Source: CALDTK01 sp045110575 (lineage in GTDB: Bacteria; Bacteroidota; Bacteroidia; Chitinophagales; Saprospiraceae). From it: a stretch of 64,000 nt of DNA. Location: assembly GCA_045110575.1 (NCBI GenBank), contig JBGCGF010000046.1, forward strand, positions 12,443 to 76,442, in the 5' to 3' direction. The notes beneath the pieces are model-generated. The model saw only the letters and a program-made list of their open reading frames with translations. It ran no database searches and had not been told where the DNA came from. The position numbers and the translations under genes were made by a program. Below are positions 46,538 to 53,550 of this stretch, one piece after another (position 1 is the stretch's first letter; the number at the start of each line of letters is the position of its first letter).

Positions 46538-47197
46538 ATGAAGATGTTCCGCGTAATACTTGCAGCTTTTGTTTTACTCCTCGTTCTGCCACAAGCAGAT
46601 GCACAACGTGGCGGGAGAAAAACAAGCAAGCGTCCAAACTCAAGCGCTTCTAGGACAAAGTCAAGTAAGAACCAAGAATCAGATTTCGTTTCCCGACTTT
46701 GGTACGGAGCAGGTGGTACAGCTGGTTTTCAGAGCAACTCTACCACAAGCATTTATTCTATTGGCCTTACTCCTCAAGTCGGCTATAAGTTCAACGAATG
46801 GCTATCGGCTGGTCCACGAATTGGAGCTACGTATACAGGTGTGAAAGCATTTACTACAAGTTCAAGTAACGTACGAGAACGTGCACACCTTTGGGATTTC
46901 AACGCTTCTGCTTTTGCTCGCGCTCGTGTATCTGTATTCTATGTTCAGGCAGAATATGGACTTGTTAGTCAGAACTTTCTACCCTTTTTCTATCAAACGG
47001 GCAGAATTCCATTGGATTTGAATTTGGAACCAGATTATGGTCGAGAAAACCAAGATGTACTTTTAATGGGTATAGGATACAACTCTTCAGTCGGAGGAAT
47101 GGGATCTGACATTGGAGTCTTTTACAACCTTTTTGACGACGTTGAAGCCATTGGTTCTCCAATCTCCATCCGCTTGATGCTGACATTCGGATATTAG
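46538..47197 (+). CDS. Small outer-membrane beta-barrel protein
   Basis: 219 aa from ATG 46538, which opens a standard signal peptide (KMFRVILAAFVLLLVLPQADAQ). Upstream in-frame codons back to 46466 would mask it. A short basic, Ser/Lys-rich linker (RGGRKTSKRPNSS) precedes alternating amphipathic strands with aromatic ends (YGAGGTAGFQSNS, LTPQVGYKFNEWLSAGPRIG, FYVQAEYGLVS, SIRLMLTFGY). The C-terminal aromatic residue is typical of eight-to-ten-stranded barrels. Likely a structural or unknown-function outer-membrane protein. It ends at a strong bidirectional terminator shared with the TonB-dependent receptor. Confidence 0.78.
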   Translation: MKMFRVILAAFVLLLVLPQADAQRGGRKTSKRPNSSASRTKSSKNQESDFVSRLWYGAGGTAGFQSNSTTSIYSIGLTPQVGYKFNEWLSAGPRIGATYTGVKAFTTSSSNVRERAHLWDFNASAFARARVSVFYVQAEYGLVSQNFLPFFYQTGRIPLDLNLEPDYGRENQDVLLMGIGYNSSVGGMGSDIGVFYNLFDDVEAIGSPISIRLMLTFGY

Positions 47198-47216
47198 AAT
47201 CTGCTTTCATTTCAAT

Positions 47217-47257
47217 AAAAAAGCCCTCCGCATCAGTTGACGCGGAGGGCTTTTTTA
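47217..47257. terminator. Bidirectional terminator
   Basis: AAAAAAGCCCTCCGC-loop-GCGGAGGGCTTTTTT between two convergent genes, with A/T runs on both sides. Confidence 0.95.
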
Positions 47258-47279
47258 TTGGTATGAATCTGAAGAGGTC

Positions 47280-49778
47280 CTAACGTTTCCCTCCTAACTC
47301 GATTTGAATTCCGCCTAACACCTGTATGCCAGCCTGCGGGAAAAATCCGTTCAAGACATATCCATCTCCTTGCTCCTGACCAGCATATGGATCATCAGGT
47401 CGAGGATCGTAGCCAGGGCTATTGAAGCGGTAACTCCAACCGTTCGTGACGGGGTTTGAATTCGCTATGTTTTGCACCTGAAACGTGAAGGTGCTTACTG
47501 GAATACCTGGTTGATCGATTCGGTAACTCGCCTCGAAATCAACTCTTGCGTATGCAGGCAAACGAGCAATGTCTGAGCCTGAGTTATCGAGAAACTGCTC
47601 GCTTATCCCGTTGCCCCAAATCGCAAGCTGCAACTGGTTGCTTTGCTTCAACTTTCGAGCATAGAGCAGCCCCAAATTACTGACGACCTGCGGAGAGAAC
47701 GCCAATGGCGTGCCTTCTCTTACGATCACGTCTTGCTCTCCTGTTGCCCAGTTGTCGACGTACTCTTCAAAACGATCGATCGTACTGCGACTCAGCGCCA
47801 AGTTGCCTTCTACGCTAAAGCCTTTGTTCAATGCAACTGCTCCGGCAAATTCAACGCCCATGCGGCTGCTCTTGTCGATGTTGATGCGGGTAGCCTCACC
47901 AACATCATTGAGTCGACCAGTCACGGCAAGTTGATCCCGGTACGCCATATGATACGTGTTCACCTCTACAGTGTAACGAGAACCTCCACTTCGTCGGAAG
48001 CCAATCTCTGTGTTATACAAGCGCTCTGCACGTGGCTGCTGCTCTGGTGGCGCTTCTTGAAAGTCATTTCGATTTGGCTCACGCTGACCAACAGCAAAGC
48101 TTCCGAAAAGCTGCCCCCACTTCCTTTTCAAGCTCACGCCTCCTTTCGGGTTAAAGAAGGTAAAATCGACCGTTTGTGGAAGTGTGCGACCGTTACGATC
48201 TACACCTGTAAACGCATAGTTGACGTGACGAAGTTGTGCATCTGCATACAGATCAACTCCTTTGGCCAAGGCGTAATTGAACTTCGCAAACGTGTTGAAA
48301 TCACGCTTAACGGCATCATTATCATAGTAACGTCGATCACCAGGTTCTCCAATACTTCCAACCGTCTGTTCAAGAAATGGAACTGTACCGAAGTGAGCAC
48401 CTCGATACTCGTTAATACCCGCACTCCACGTGAGGTCGAGTTTTGGCGAAAGCTGACCAGAAATTGTGGCAATACCACCATAGAAGTGGTTGTCTAACCA
48501 TAGTCGACGCACCAAGTCTGTCTGGATGGAAACTTGCTCTAGGTATTGGAAGTAGTCCGATAATGTTTGATCGTTTCGCCACTCTTCATAGTATCCTCGA
48601 CCCTTGGTGTAGTGGCCGGTGAGCTGAAGGAGAAAGTCGTTTTTGAGCTGGTGAGAGTACAACAACTGAGCATGCGTTTGACGGTAGTTGTCCGTCTGGT
48701 CATCGTAGAACGTACCGTCGCTTTTCAGACCTGCAGGATTGTACGTCTGTTGCTCAGGATCACGGGCAAAACTCAATGGAATGCCGTACCATGCCTGGTA
48801 AGTCTCCTCACTACCGGTCCAAGCAATGGCTTGCAAACGTTGGCGATCATTGATGGCCCACTCAGTGCCTAAATAGACGCTCCCCATACGTGCTCTTGCA
48901 CGATCCACGAAGCCTTCGCTAGTGATATAGCTTCCTCGAACTTCTGCTGAAAGTCCATTGCCAAGATCGCCCGAACTGGCTTTGAGCATTGCTCTGCCCG
49001 TTCCAAAAGAGCCACCTCCAAGAGACGCTGTGAGTTTAGGATCTGAACTAGGCGTCGAAGTGATCAAGTTGATGTTCGCACCAAAAGATCCTGAACCGTG
49101 TGTACTCTCCCCTACTCCACGCTGGATTTGCAAGTTTTCGGTCGAACTGATAAAGTCAGGCATGTTGACCCAAAAGACACCTTGACTTTCAGAATCATTG
49201 AGCGGCACACCATTGACCGTCACGTTGACACGTGTTGCATCAGCTCCACGGATACGGATACCAGAGTATCCAATGCCTGAGCCTGCGTCAGAAGTGATTA
49301 CCGCTCCTGGCGTTCGGCGCAACATCATCGGAATGTCTTGTCCTGGGTTAGCAACAGCTAGCGGTTCAGCATCAACATTCGTGAATGCGAACGGGTCAGA
49401 AGGTCGTGCTCGTACAGCGAGAACTTCCGCCTCTTGGAGTCGGCTGATGGCTGGTTTTAGCGAAAGCTGAGTAACGGACTGGACCTTTCCTCCAGTAACT
49501 AAGAGCGTCTGTGAAGAGCGGGTGTAACCGATGTAAGTCACGGTTAGCTGGAGCTCATTGCCTAGCGCAGTCAACCGCTGAAGCTGATCGTCACTAAAAG
49601 AGACGTTGCCTTCAAGATCAGTGGCCGCATTCAGGCTCGGTTGGTCTTGAGCAGGCACTTGCATGCGCACGTAAGCACCTATAAGTGGCTCGGCTTGCTC
49701 GTCGAGCACTTGCATGTTCCACTGCGCAAAACACAACAGCGGAGAGAGTAGAAGGAATAAGAGTGGGGTAAATTTCAT
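47280..49778 (-). CDS. TonB-dependent outer-membrane receptor, probable thiamine (precursor) transporter
   Basis: 832 aa from ATG 49778, which starts the signal peptide (MKFTPLLFLLLSPLLCFAQ); an in-frame ATG at 49805 would lie in the riboswitch expression platform. Domains: carboxypeptidase-regulatory-like N-terminal extension (about 20-115, with DLEGNVSF and YIGYTRSSQTL), plug (about 125-240: SGIRIRGADATRVNVTVNGVPLND, GSGSFGANINLITS) and a beta-barrel to the end. It moves a substrate across the outer membrane using TonB energy. Substrate inference: a TPP riboswitch lies directly upstream, and in Bacteroidota such riboswitch-linked receptors are assigned to thiamine or its precursors. No inner-membrane partner (PnuT-like) is adjacent. 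Two copies of the 14-bp motif lie inside. Confidence 0.92.
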   Translation of the reverse strand: MKFTPLLFLLLSPLLCFAQWNMQVLDEQAEPLIGAYVRMQVPAQDQPSLNAATDLEGNVSFSDDQLQRLTALGNELQLTVTYIGYTRSSQTLLVTGGKVQSVTQLSLKPAISRLQEAEVLAVRARPSDPFAFTNVDAEPLAVANPGQDIPMMLRRTPGAVITSDAGSGIGYSGIRIRGADATRVNVTVNGVPLNDSESQGVFWVNMPDFISSTENLQIQRGVGESTHGSGSFGANINLITSTPSSDPKLTASLGGGSFGTGRAMLKASSGDLGNGLSAEVRGSYITSEGFVDRARARMGSVYLGTEWAINDRQRLQAIAWTGSEETYQAWYGIPLSFARDPEQQTYNPAGLKSDGTFYDDQTDNYRQTHAQLLYSHQLKNDFLLQLTGHYTKGRGYYEEWRNDQTLSDYFQYLEQVSIQTDLVRRLWLDNHFYGGIATISGQLSPKLDLTWSAGINEYRGAHFGTVPFLEQTVGSIGEPGDRRYYDNDAVKRDFNTFAKFNYALAKGVDLYADAQLRHVNYAFTGVDRNGRTLPQTVDFTFFNPKGGVSLKRKWGQLFGSFAVGQREPNRNDFQEAPPEQQPRAERLYNTEIGFRRSGGSRYTVEVNTYHMAYRDQLAVTGRLNDVGEATRINIDKSSRMGVEFAGAVALNKGFSVEGNLALSRSTIDRFEEYVDNWATGEQDVIVREGTPLAFSPQVVSNLGLLYARKLKQSNQLQLAIWGNGISEQFLDNSGSDIARLPAYARVDFEASYRIDQPGIPVSTFTFQVQNIANSNPVTNGWSYRFNSPGYDPRPDDPYAGQEQGDGYVLNGFFPQAGIQVLGGIQIELGGKR

Positions 49779-49840
49779 GTCGGTAGACCAATTAAGGGGG
49801 CACATACCGACGAAGGCACAATCAAGCAGTTGCTCGACAG
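49779..49840 (-). promoter_or_regulatory. Putative expression platform of the TPP riboswitch
   Basis: Minus-strand GTCGGTA (49811-49805) is complementary to TACCGAC (49785-49779), which touches the ATG. The overlapping TTCGTCGG (49814-49807) is complementary to CCGACGAA (49879-49872) inside the aptamer. The two pairings exclude each other, which suggests translational control by start-codon masking when TPP is bound. Confidence 0.6.
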
Positions 49841-49922
49841 TTCACTCCCTTACCAGAATTATCTGGCCAGGTTCGTCGGGTATAATCTCAGCCATCGCAA
49901 TTGCGGTCGGCACCCCGGTGTA
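49841..49922 (-). ncRNA. TPP riboswitch (THI element)
   Basis: On the minus strand the conserved blocks occur in order: ACACCGGGGTGCC, GGCTGAGATTATACCC, GAACCTGGCCAGATAATTCTGG, then AAGGGAG, with terminal GTTACAC/GTGAAC pairing as P1. These match the thi-box consensus (GGGGUGC, CUGAGA, ACCC, GAACCUG, GAUAAU-CUGG, AGGGA). It binds thiamine pyrophosphate and normally turns the downstream gene off. It sits between an exact promoter box (49926-49933) and the receptor start. Confidence 0.95.
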
Positions 49923-49925
49923 ACA

Positions 49926-49933
49926 CAAATGTA
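49926..49933 (-). promoter_or_regulatory. Bacteroidota -7 promoter box (TACATTTG) for riboswitch and receptor
   Basis: Exact TAnnTTTG on the minus strand a few nt before the riboswitch 5' end, as expected if the transcript starts with the aptamer. It means the receptor can be transcribed independently of the upstream ATPase gene. Confidence 0.75.
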
Positions 49934-49950
49934 GAGCACGTAATGTTAAG

Positions 49951-50478
49951 CTACAGTAATGATTTCAGCTTTTTAAAGACTTTTTCAGTCCTGCTTTCGC
50001 CAAAACCTGACACCTCGAAAACATCAATGCCTGTCTGGTCTAGCATTGCATGAATAGCAATGAAGAGTTCTTTACGACGGTGAGGATCTTCACGCAGAGG
50101 ATCATATTCCCATGGCAAATCAGGGTGACACAGTAGGTATAGGTCCGGGCTAGCGTTCACAAACGCATCGTTGACAAGGGTTGTGCGCTCAAACTTGTCG
50201 TCTTGCCAGATACTGAGGACTTCATGACCGGTATCCTGAATGACGACGGCAGGATTTCGCCCCGCTCGCTCTTGTTGCTGAAAACCAGCCTCTATTAGAT
50301 TGTCGGTCGCTTGGACAAAGTGCGGAAAGTCTCCAGCCACAGCTCTTCGGTCTGCAGCCTCTAAGTAGCCCCTTGCGTATTCAGGAATCCAGACGGCGCC
50401 TAGTTTTTTCGCAAGTGCCTTCGAAAGTGTTGTTTTCCCTGAACTCTCTGGTCCTGTTACAATAATGTGTTTGCGCAT
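49951..50478 (-). CDS. NadR/AAA_28-type P-loop ATPase (nucleoside/vitamin kinase-like)
   Basis: 175 aa from ATG 50478, which places the Walker A (VTGPESSGKTT, residues about 8-17) near the N-terminus as in relatives; the longer in-frame N-terminus is not homologous. After Walker A comes WIPEYARGYLE, equivalent to the 'EYgRdYv' signature of the ribosylnicotinamide-kinase domain of NadR. Then VVIQDTGHEVLSIW (Walker-B-like) and DLPWEYDPLREDPHRR (lid with Arg residues) follow. The family phosphorylates ribosylnicotinamide; in Bacteroidota stand-alone forms often neighbour vitamin uptake genes. Here it lies directly upstream of the thiamine-linked receptor, so a vitamin-salvage kinase is a reasonable but unproven guess. 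One copy of the 14-bp motif (49993-50006). Confidence 0.82.
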   Translation of the reverse strand: MRKHIIVTGPESSGKTTLSKALAKKLGAVWIPEYARGYLEAADRRAVAGDFPHFVQATDNLIEAGFQQQERAGRNPAVVIQDTGHEVLSIWQDDKFERTTLVNDAFVNASPDLYLLCHPDLPWEYDPLREDPHRRKELFIAIHAMLDQTGIDVFEVSGFGESRTEKVFKKLKSLL

Positions 50479-50715
50479 AGGCTCTGTTTCAAAGAAATCA
50501 CTGTCGACGAAGCGTCTGTTCAATCGCCTAAATCTAGCGTATTCTCTTTGCAAAAGACATGCAGAAACATTGCGTTTGTTGCAAACGCTACGTTCTTCGG
50601 AAGCCTGCCTTGGCGGTGCATTAATCAGATAACATTTGCTAGAAGTGATCAGATTTTCGCTGTAGAATGGCATTGCGTTAAACTCCTACGTAGTTTAGGC
50701 GTTTCGACTTTCTGC

Positions 50716-51297
50716 ATGCACGACATCGAACCTCATTACCACTGGCGGGAGCTCTATCAAAGTGAGCAGGATCAGGATAGTCCATTCTATAGTAGAGTGT
50801 ACTCGGAATTCACCTTTACCAACCAGGTGTACAACTACTATATCCATCCACAATGGGATGACTTTGGCTCACAGACACTGTATGCCAAGCAGCTCTGGGG
50901 TGACTACAGTTCTGGAACGGCGATCATCGAGCTCATTGGTGAGTGGAACGATACGCTGTACAACGACGTCAAATTTTTAAAGGAAGAGGTGATCGATCCA
51001 CTGCTACATGCGGGTGTGTCGAAGTTTGTTATCCTTTGCGAAAACGTGCTGAATTTTCACGGTGACGACAACTGTTACTATGAGGAATGGGTGGAAGAGG
51101 TCCGGGAAAACGATGGCTGGGTGGCACTGGTGAATACCCTACCCCACGTAGTCGATGAGCTCAATGCCTCGATGATCGACCACTACGTCTTTTATGGTGA
51201 TCGGCTCAACGATATTCCTTGGCGTCCGAAAAAACCGAAGGACCTCATCCTTTACGTTGAGGCCATGCTGGAGGCTTCGACGATGCGGATTGGGTAG
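50716..51297 (+). CDS. Conserved Bacteroidota hypothetical protein
   Basis: 193 aa from ATG 50716 (MHDIEPHYHWRELYQSEQD); the frame is open further upstream, but that part overlaps the divergent ATPase gene and has no homolog-like character. The sequence contains segments I recognise from Bacteroidota hypothetical proteins (FYSRVYSEFTFTNQVYNYYI, IIELIGEWNDTLYNDV, KFVILCENVLNFH, YYEEWVEEV) with no assigned function. It is soluble, acidic and has no signal peptide. The REP-like hairpin cluster begins right at its stop codon. Confidence 0.75.
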   Translation: MHDIEPHYHWRELYQSEQDQDSPFYSRVYSEFTFTNQVYNYYIHPQWDDFGSQTLYAKQLWGDYSSGTAIIELIGEWNDTLYNDVKFLKEEVIDPLLHAGVSKFVILCENVLNFHGDDNCYYEEWVEEVRENDGWVALVNTLPHVVDELNASMIDHYVFYGDRLNDIPWRPKKPKDLILYVEAMLEASTMRIG

Positions 51298-51298
51298 A

Positions 51299-51465
51299 TC
51301 GCTGCGCGATCGGTACTTGGGATCGTTGGCGCTTCGCCCCGTGCAAGCACGAGGGCTTTGCTTGACTGTTGGATTTCGGGCCGTCGCTTTGCGACTGCTG
51401 GAGATGGCGTTCGACTCACTCTGTGAGTGCCATCGGAAGGAAATATCTTTCATACAGATATCTAC
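51299..51465. repeat. REP-like mosaic of small hairpins
   Basis: Five short palindromes follow each other: GATCGC-TGC-GCGATC, CGTGC-AA-GCACG, GTCGC-TT-TGCGAC, ACTCAC-TCT-GTGAGT and AGATATC-type. The segment 51313-51398 is about 80% identical to 54892-54970. It lies between the stop codons of a plus-strand gene and the RAYT gene. Confidence 0.75.
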
Positions 51466-52113
51466 TCAGCTTCCTATAAAATTTGAAGAATCAAGACATC
51501 GTGGATCAACGAATGTTAGCGGCCACTCCTTCCATTGCGCTACTAAGCCTGCCTTTACTGGATTATCCAATATGTATTTAAGGACCTCCCAAAAAGAGCC
51601 TTCACGAACATATCGATCATAAAACCCCGAGTCCCAAACCTTTTCGACAGAAGAGTCTACCTTTTTAATGGCTGTTGTAGTGAAGCTCTTATGCCTCTGA
51701 ATCAACTTCCCGATTTGATTAAGTTTTGAGTCTGAAAGGCCCTTTAGTAAGACATGAACATGGTTCCCCATGACGCAAACAGCATAGAGTAAAATTTCTG
51801 ATTGCTCGCTGAGATGTAACCAGCTTTTAAGTACAATTCCACCTAGTTCTTCTCGGTGAAGAATGAATTTCCGCTGATCTTGTGCATCAAGCAGATCATC
51901 ATAAATCTTCGCATGCTCCTCCAGCAAGCCCTGAATGACCGTGCCTGAAGCTTGTCCGAGTGACTTCAAGCCATCGATCTGATTACCAAGCTCCTCGGAA
52001 AGGGCTTTGAGTTCGTTTAATGGAGCACACCCATTCAATCTATAAATTAGATGAATTGGTATATCACAGAAGAAACCATGCGGAATTCCCCGTTTAGTCC
52101 AGTATAATTTCAC
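51466..52113 (-). CDS. REP-associated tyrosine transposase (RAYT, Y1/HUH family)
   Basis: 215 aa. The HUH pair is in VMGNHVHVLLKG (His118, His120). The catalytic Tyr is Tyr180 in LKYILDNPVKAGLV, with Y-x-x-x-NPV spacing as in E. coli TnpA-REP (Tyr115). HLIYRLNG (21-28) and WKEWPLT (194-200) are further family marks. These single-copy enzymes cut REP hairpins and are thought to move or maintain REP elements in trans; they are not normally flanked by IS ends. The key residues are intact, so the protein may be active. Start ATG 52113. Hairpin-rich DNA lies on both sides (51299-51465 and 52120-52175). Confidence 0.9.
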   Translation of the reverse strand: MKLYWTKRGIPHGFFCDIPIHLIYRLNGCAPLNELKALSEELGNQIDGLKSLGQASGTVIQGLLEEHAKIYDDLLDAQDQRKFILHREELGGIVLKSWLHLSEQSEILLYAVCVMGNHVHVLLKGLSDSKLNQIGKLIQRHKSFTTTAIKKVDSSVEKVWDSGFYDRYVREGSFWEVLKYILDNPVKAGLVAQWKEWPLTFVDPRCLDSSNFIGS

Positions 52114-52119
52114 TCACGG

Positions 52120-52175
52120 AAGGTAGTAAGAGACACGGAGTTTACTTCGTGACTAAGCCCTCAAAGAGTGAGGGC
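52120..52175. repeat. Two hairpins between era and the RAYT gene
   Basis: CACGGAG-TTTA-CTTCGTG (about 52134-52151) and GCCCTCA-AAGAG-TGAGGGC (about 52157-52175). The second is 5 nt from the era stop codon and may work as its terminator. Together they could be a REP pair for the adjacent RAYT. Confidence 0.6.
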
Positions 52176-52180
52176 AAACC

Positions 52181-53227
52181 CTACTCGTAACCAAAGCGCT
52201 TCAGCTGCTTCTCGTCGTTTCTCCAGCCAGCACGCACCTTGACGCGCGTCTCTAGGAAAACCTTCTTACCAAGGAATGCTTCCAAGCGCTGACGAGCACC
52301 TGTACCTACAACCTTAATGTCTTGACCGCCTTTGCCGATCAAGATATTCTTCTGGCTTTCACGCTCTACATAAATGATAGCGCTAATGCGAACAAGGTCT
52401 TTGCCTTGGTTTGTTTTGGTTTCTTCGAACTTCTCGACCACTGGCTCAACTGCGTATGGAATCTCTTGGTAGTACTGATCTAGAATCTGCTCGCGAATAA
52501 TCTCTGTAACGAAGAAGCGCTCTGGACGATCCGTCATCTGATCTTTCGGATAGTACGCTGGACCTGGAGGTAAGCCTGCAAGGATCCACTCTAGAAGTTC
52601 TGCTGTTCCGGTTTGGTGAAGGGCACTGATCGTAACTGCATGTGCAGCATCGATGCGTTCCTTGTACTCAGCAGCAACGGCATCGGCTTCTTCTTGTGTA
52701 ACGGTGTCGGTCTTGTTGACGACCACACAAACAGGAGAACCGAGGTTACGAAGACGGGTGATCAGGTGGTGATCCTCTTCGTACTCTTCTTGTGGCACAA
52801 CTACAAAGAGTAAGACATCCACATCTTCGAATGCACTAGAGACGAACGCGTTCATCCGCTCTTGCATTTTGTAATGCGGCTCTTCGATCAAACCTGGGGT
52901 GTCGCTAAACACGGCTTGAAAATCATCTCCACTCAACAACGCAAGGATGCGGTGACGAGTAGTCTGAGGCTTAGCAGTGATGATACTCATGCGCTCTCCG
53001 ACGAGGGCGTTGAGCAAAGTCGACTTGCCTACGTTAGGACGACCAAGGATATTGACATATCCCGAACGGTGCGTCTCATCTGTATTTACGTTCAGTGGAT
53101 TACCTAGGCCTTCGAGCGCACGCTCAAGGTCAAAGTGCTCGCCCGCCAATTCTGCTCCAGGAGCATTTGGGTCCGTTTGAAACGGTTCGGGCTTTTTGTT
53201 ATACGGATGATCTTTCGGAAGCGACAT
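52181..53227 (-). CDS. era: GTPase Era
   Basis: 348 aa. The G domain carries G1 GRPNVGKST (62-70), G3 DTPG and G4 NKTD. The C-terminal KH domain has the IGKGGQDIK loop and ends with VRAGWRNDEKQLKRFGYE, the usual Era close. Era binds the 3' end of 16S rRNA and acts in 30S maturation. The product has about 50 more residues at the N-terminus (acidic, Pro-rich) than most Era proteins, which usually start a few residues before G1. The ATG at 53227 is kept because a promoter box sits 4 nt before it. Divergent from der. Confidence 0.95.
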   Translation of the reverse strand: MSLPKDHPYNKKPEPFQTDPNAPGAELAGEHFDLERALEGLGNPLNVNTDETHRSGYVNILGRPNVGKSTLLNALVGERMSIITAKPQTTRHRILALLSGDDFQAVFSDTPGLIEEPHYKMQERMNAFVSSAFEDVDVLLFVVVPQEEYEEDHHLITRLRNLGSPVCVVVNKTDTVTQEEADAVAAEYKERIDAAHAVTISALHQTGTAELLEWILAGLPPGPAYYPKDQMTDRPERFFVTEIIREQILDQYYQEIPYAVEPVVEKFEETKTNQGKDLVRISAIIYVERESQKNILIGKGGQDIKVVGTGARQRLEAFLGKKVFLETRVKVRAGWRNDEKQLKRFGYE

Positions 53228-53231
53228 GCTG

Positions 53232-53239
53232 CAAAGCTA
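53232..53239 (-). promoter_or_regulatory. Bacteroidota -7 promoter box (TAGCTTTG) for era
   Basis: Exact TAnnTTTG with only 4 nt (CAGC) between it and the era ATG, implying a leaderless or near-leaderless mRNA. Confidence 0.65.
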
Positions 53240-53538
53240 CGCGGCCTTTGGCCTAATTCTGAATTTTGATTTTGTCCCGCAGTACTGCAGGATTGAATGC
53301 GCTTGACAGCCGAGAGCCTTCGGCCAATTTTGAATTTTGAGTTTAGGAACTTTGAATGTCCGTGGAGGCCTACAGCTGTTGCACATTTGGAACGTTTAAG
53401 ATTACAATTCGAGAAACCTCTAATTTCGCTCGATTGCAGCATAAAAGTCCGTCTAACTAGCGTCTCGGCATTCAAAATTCAAAATTTGATCAGCTCGGCT
53501 GAGAAGTAAAATTCAAAATTCTCTTCAGAGAAAGCATC

Positions 53539-53546
53539 TACCTTTG
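53539..53546 (+). promoter_or_regulatory. Bacteroidota -7 promoter box (TACCTTTG) for der
   Basis: Exact TAnnTTTG with 4 nt (CGAC) before the der ATG, the same spacing as at era. Confidence 0.65.
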
Positions 53547-53550
53547 CGAC

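Larger units (their letters stand above)
53228..53550. other. Divergent era/der intergenic region
   Basis: This 323-nt region holds a promoter box for each gene (53232-53239 and 53539-53546) and several GAATTTT/AATTTTGA heptamer repeats (around 53258-53276, 53327-53345, 53470-53487 and 53507-53521). No gene was seen. Confidence 0.6.

Noticed and set aside
47643..48497. 284-codon frame opposite the TonB-dependent receptor
   Set aside because: Antisense shadow; composition rich in Cys/Arg/Trp without domains, whereas the sense frame is a clear receptor.
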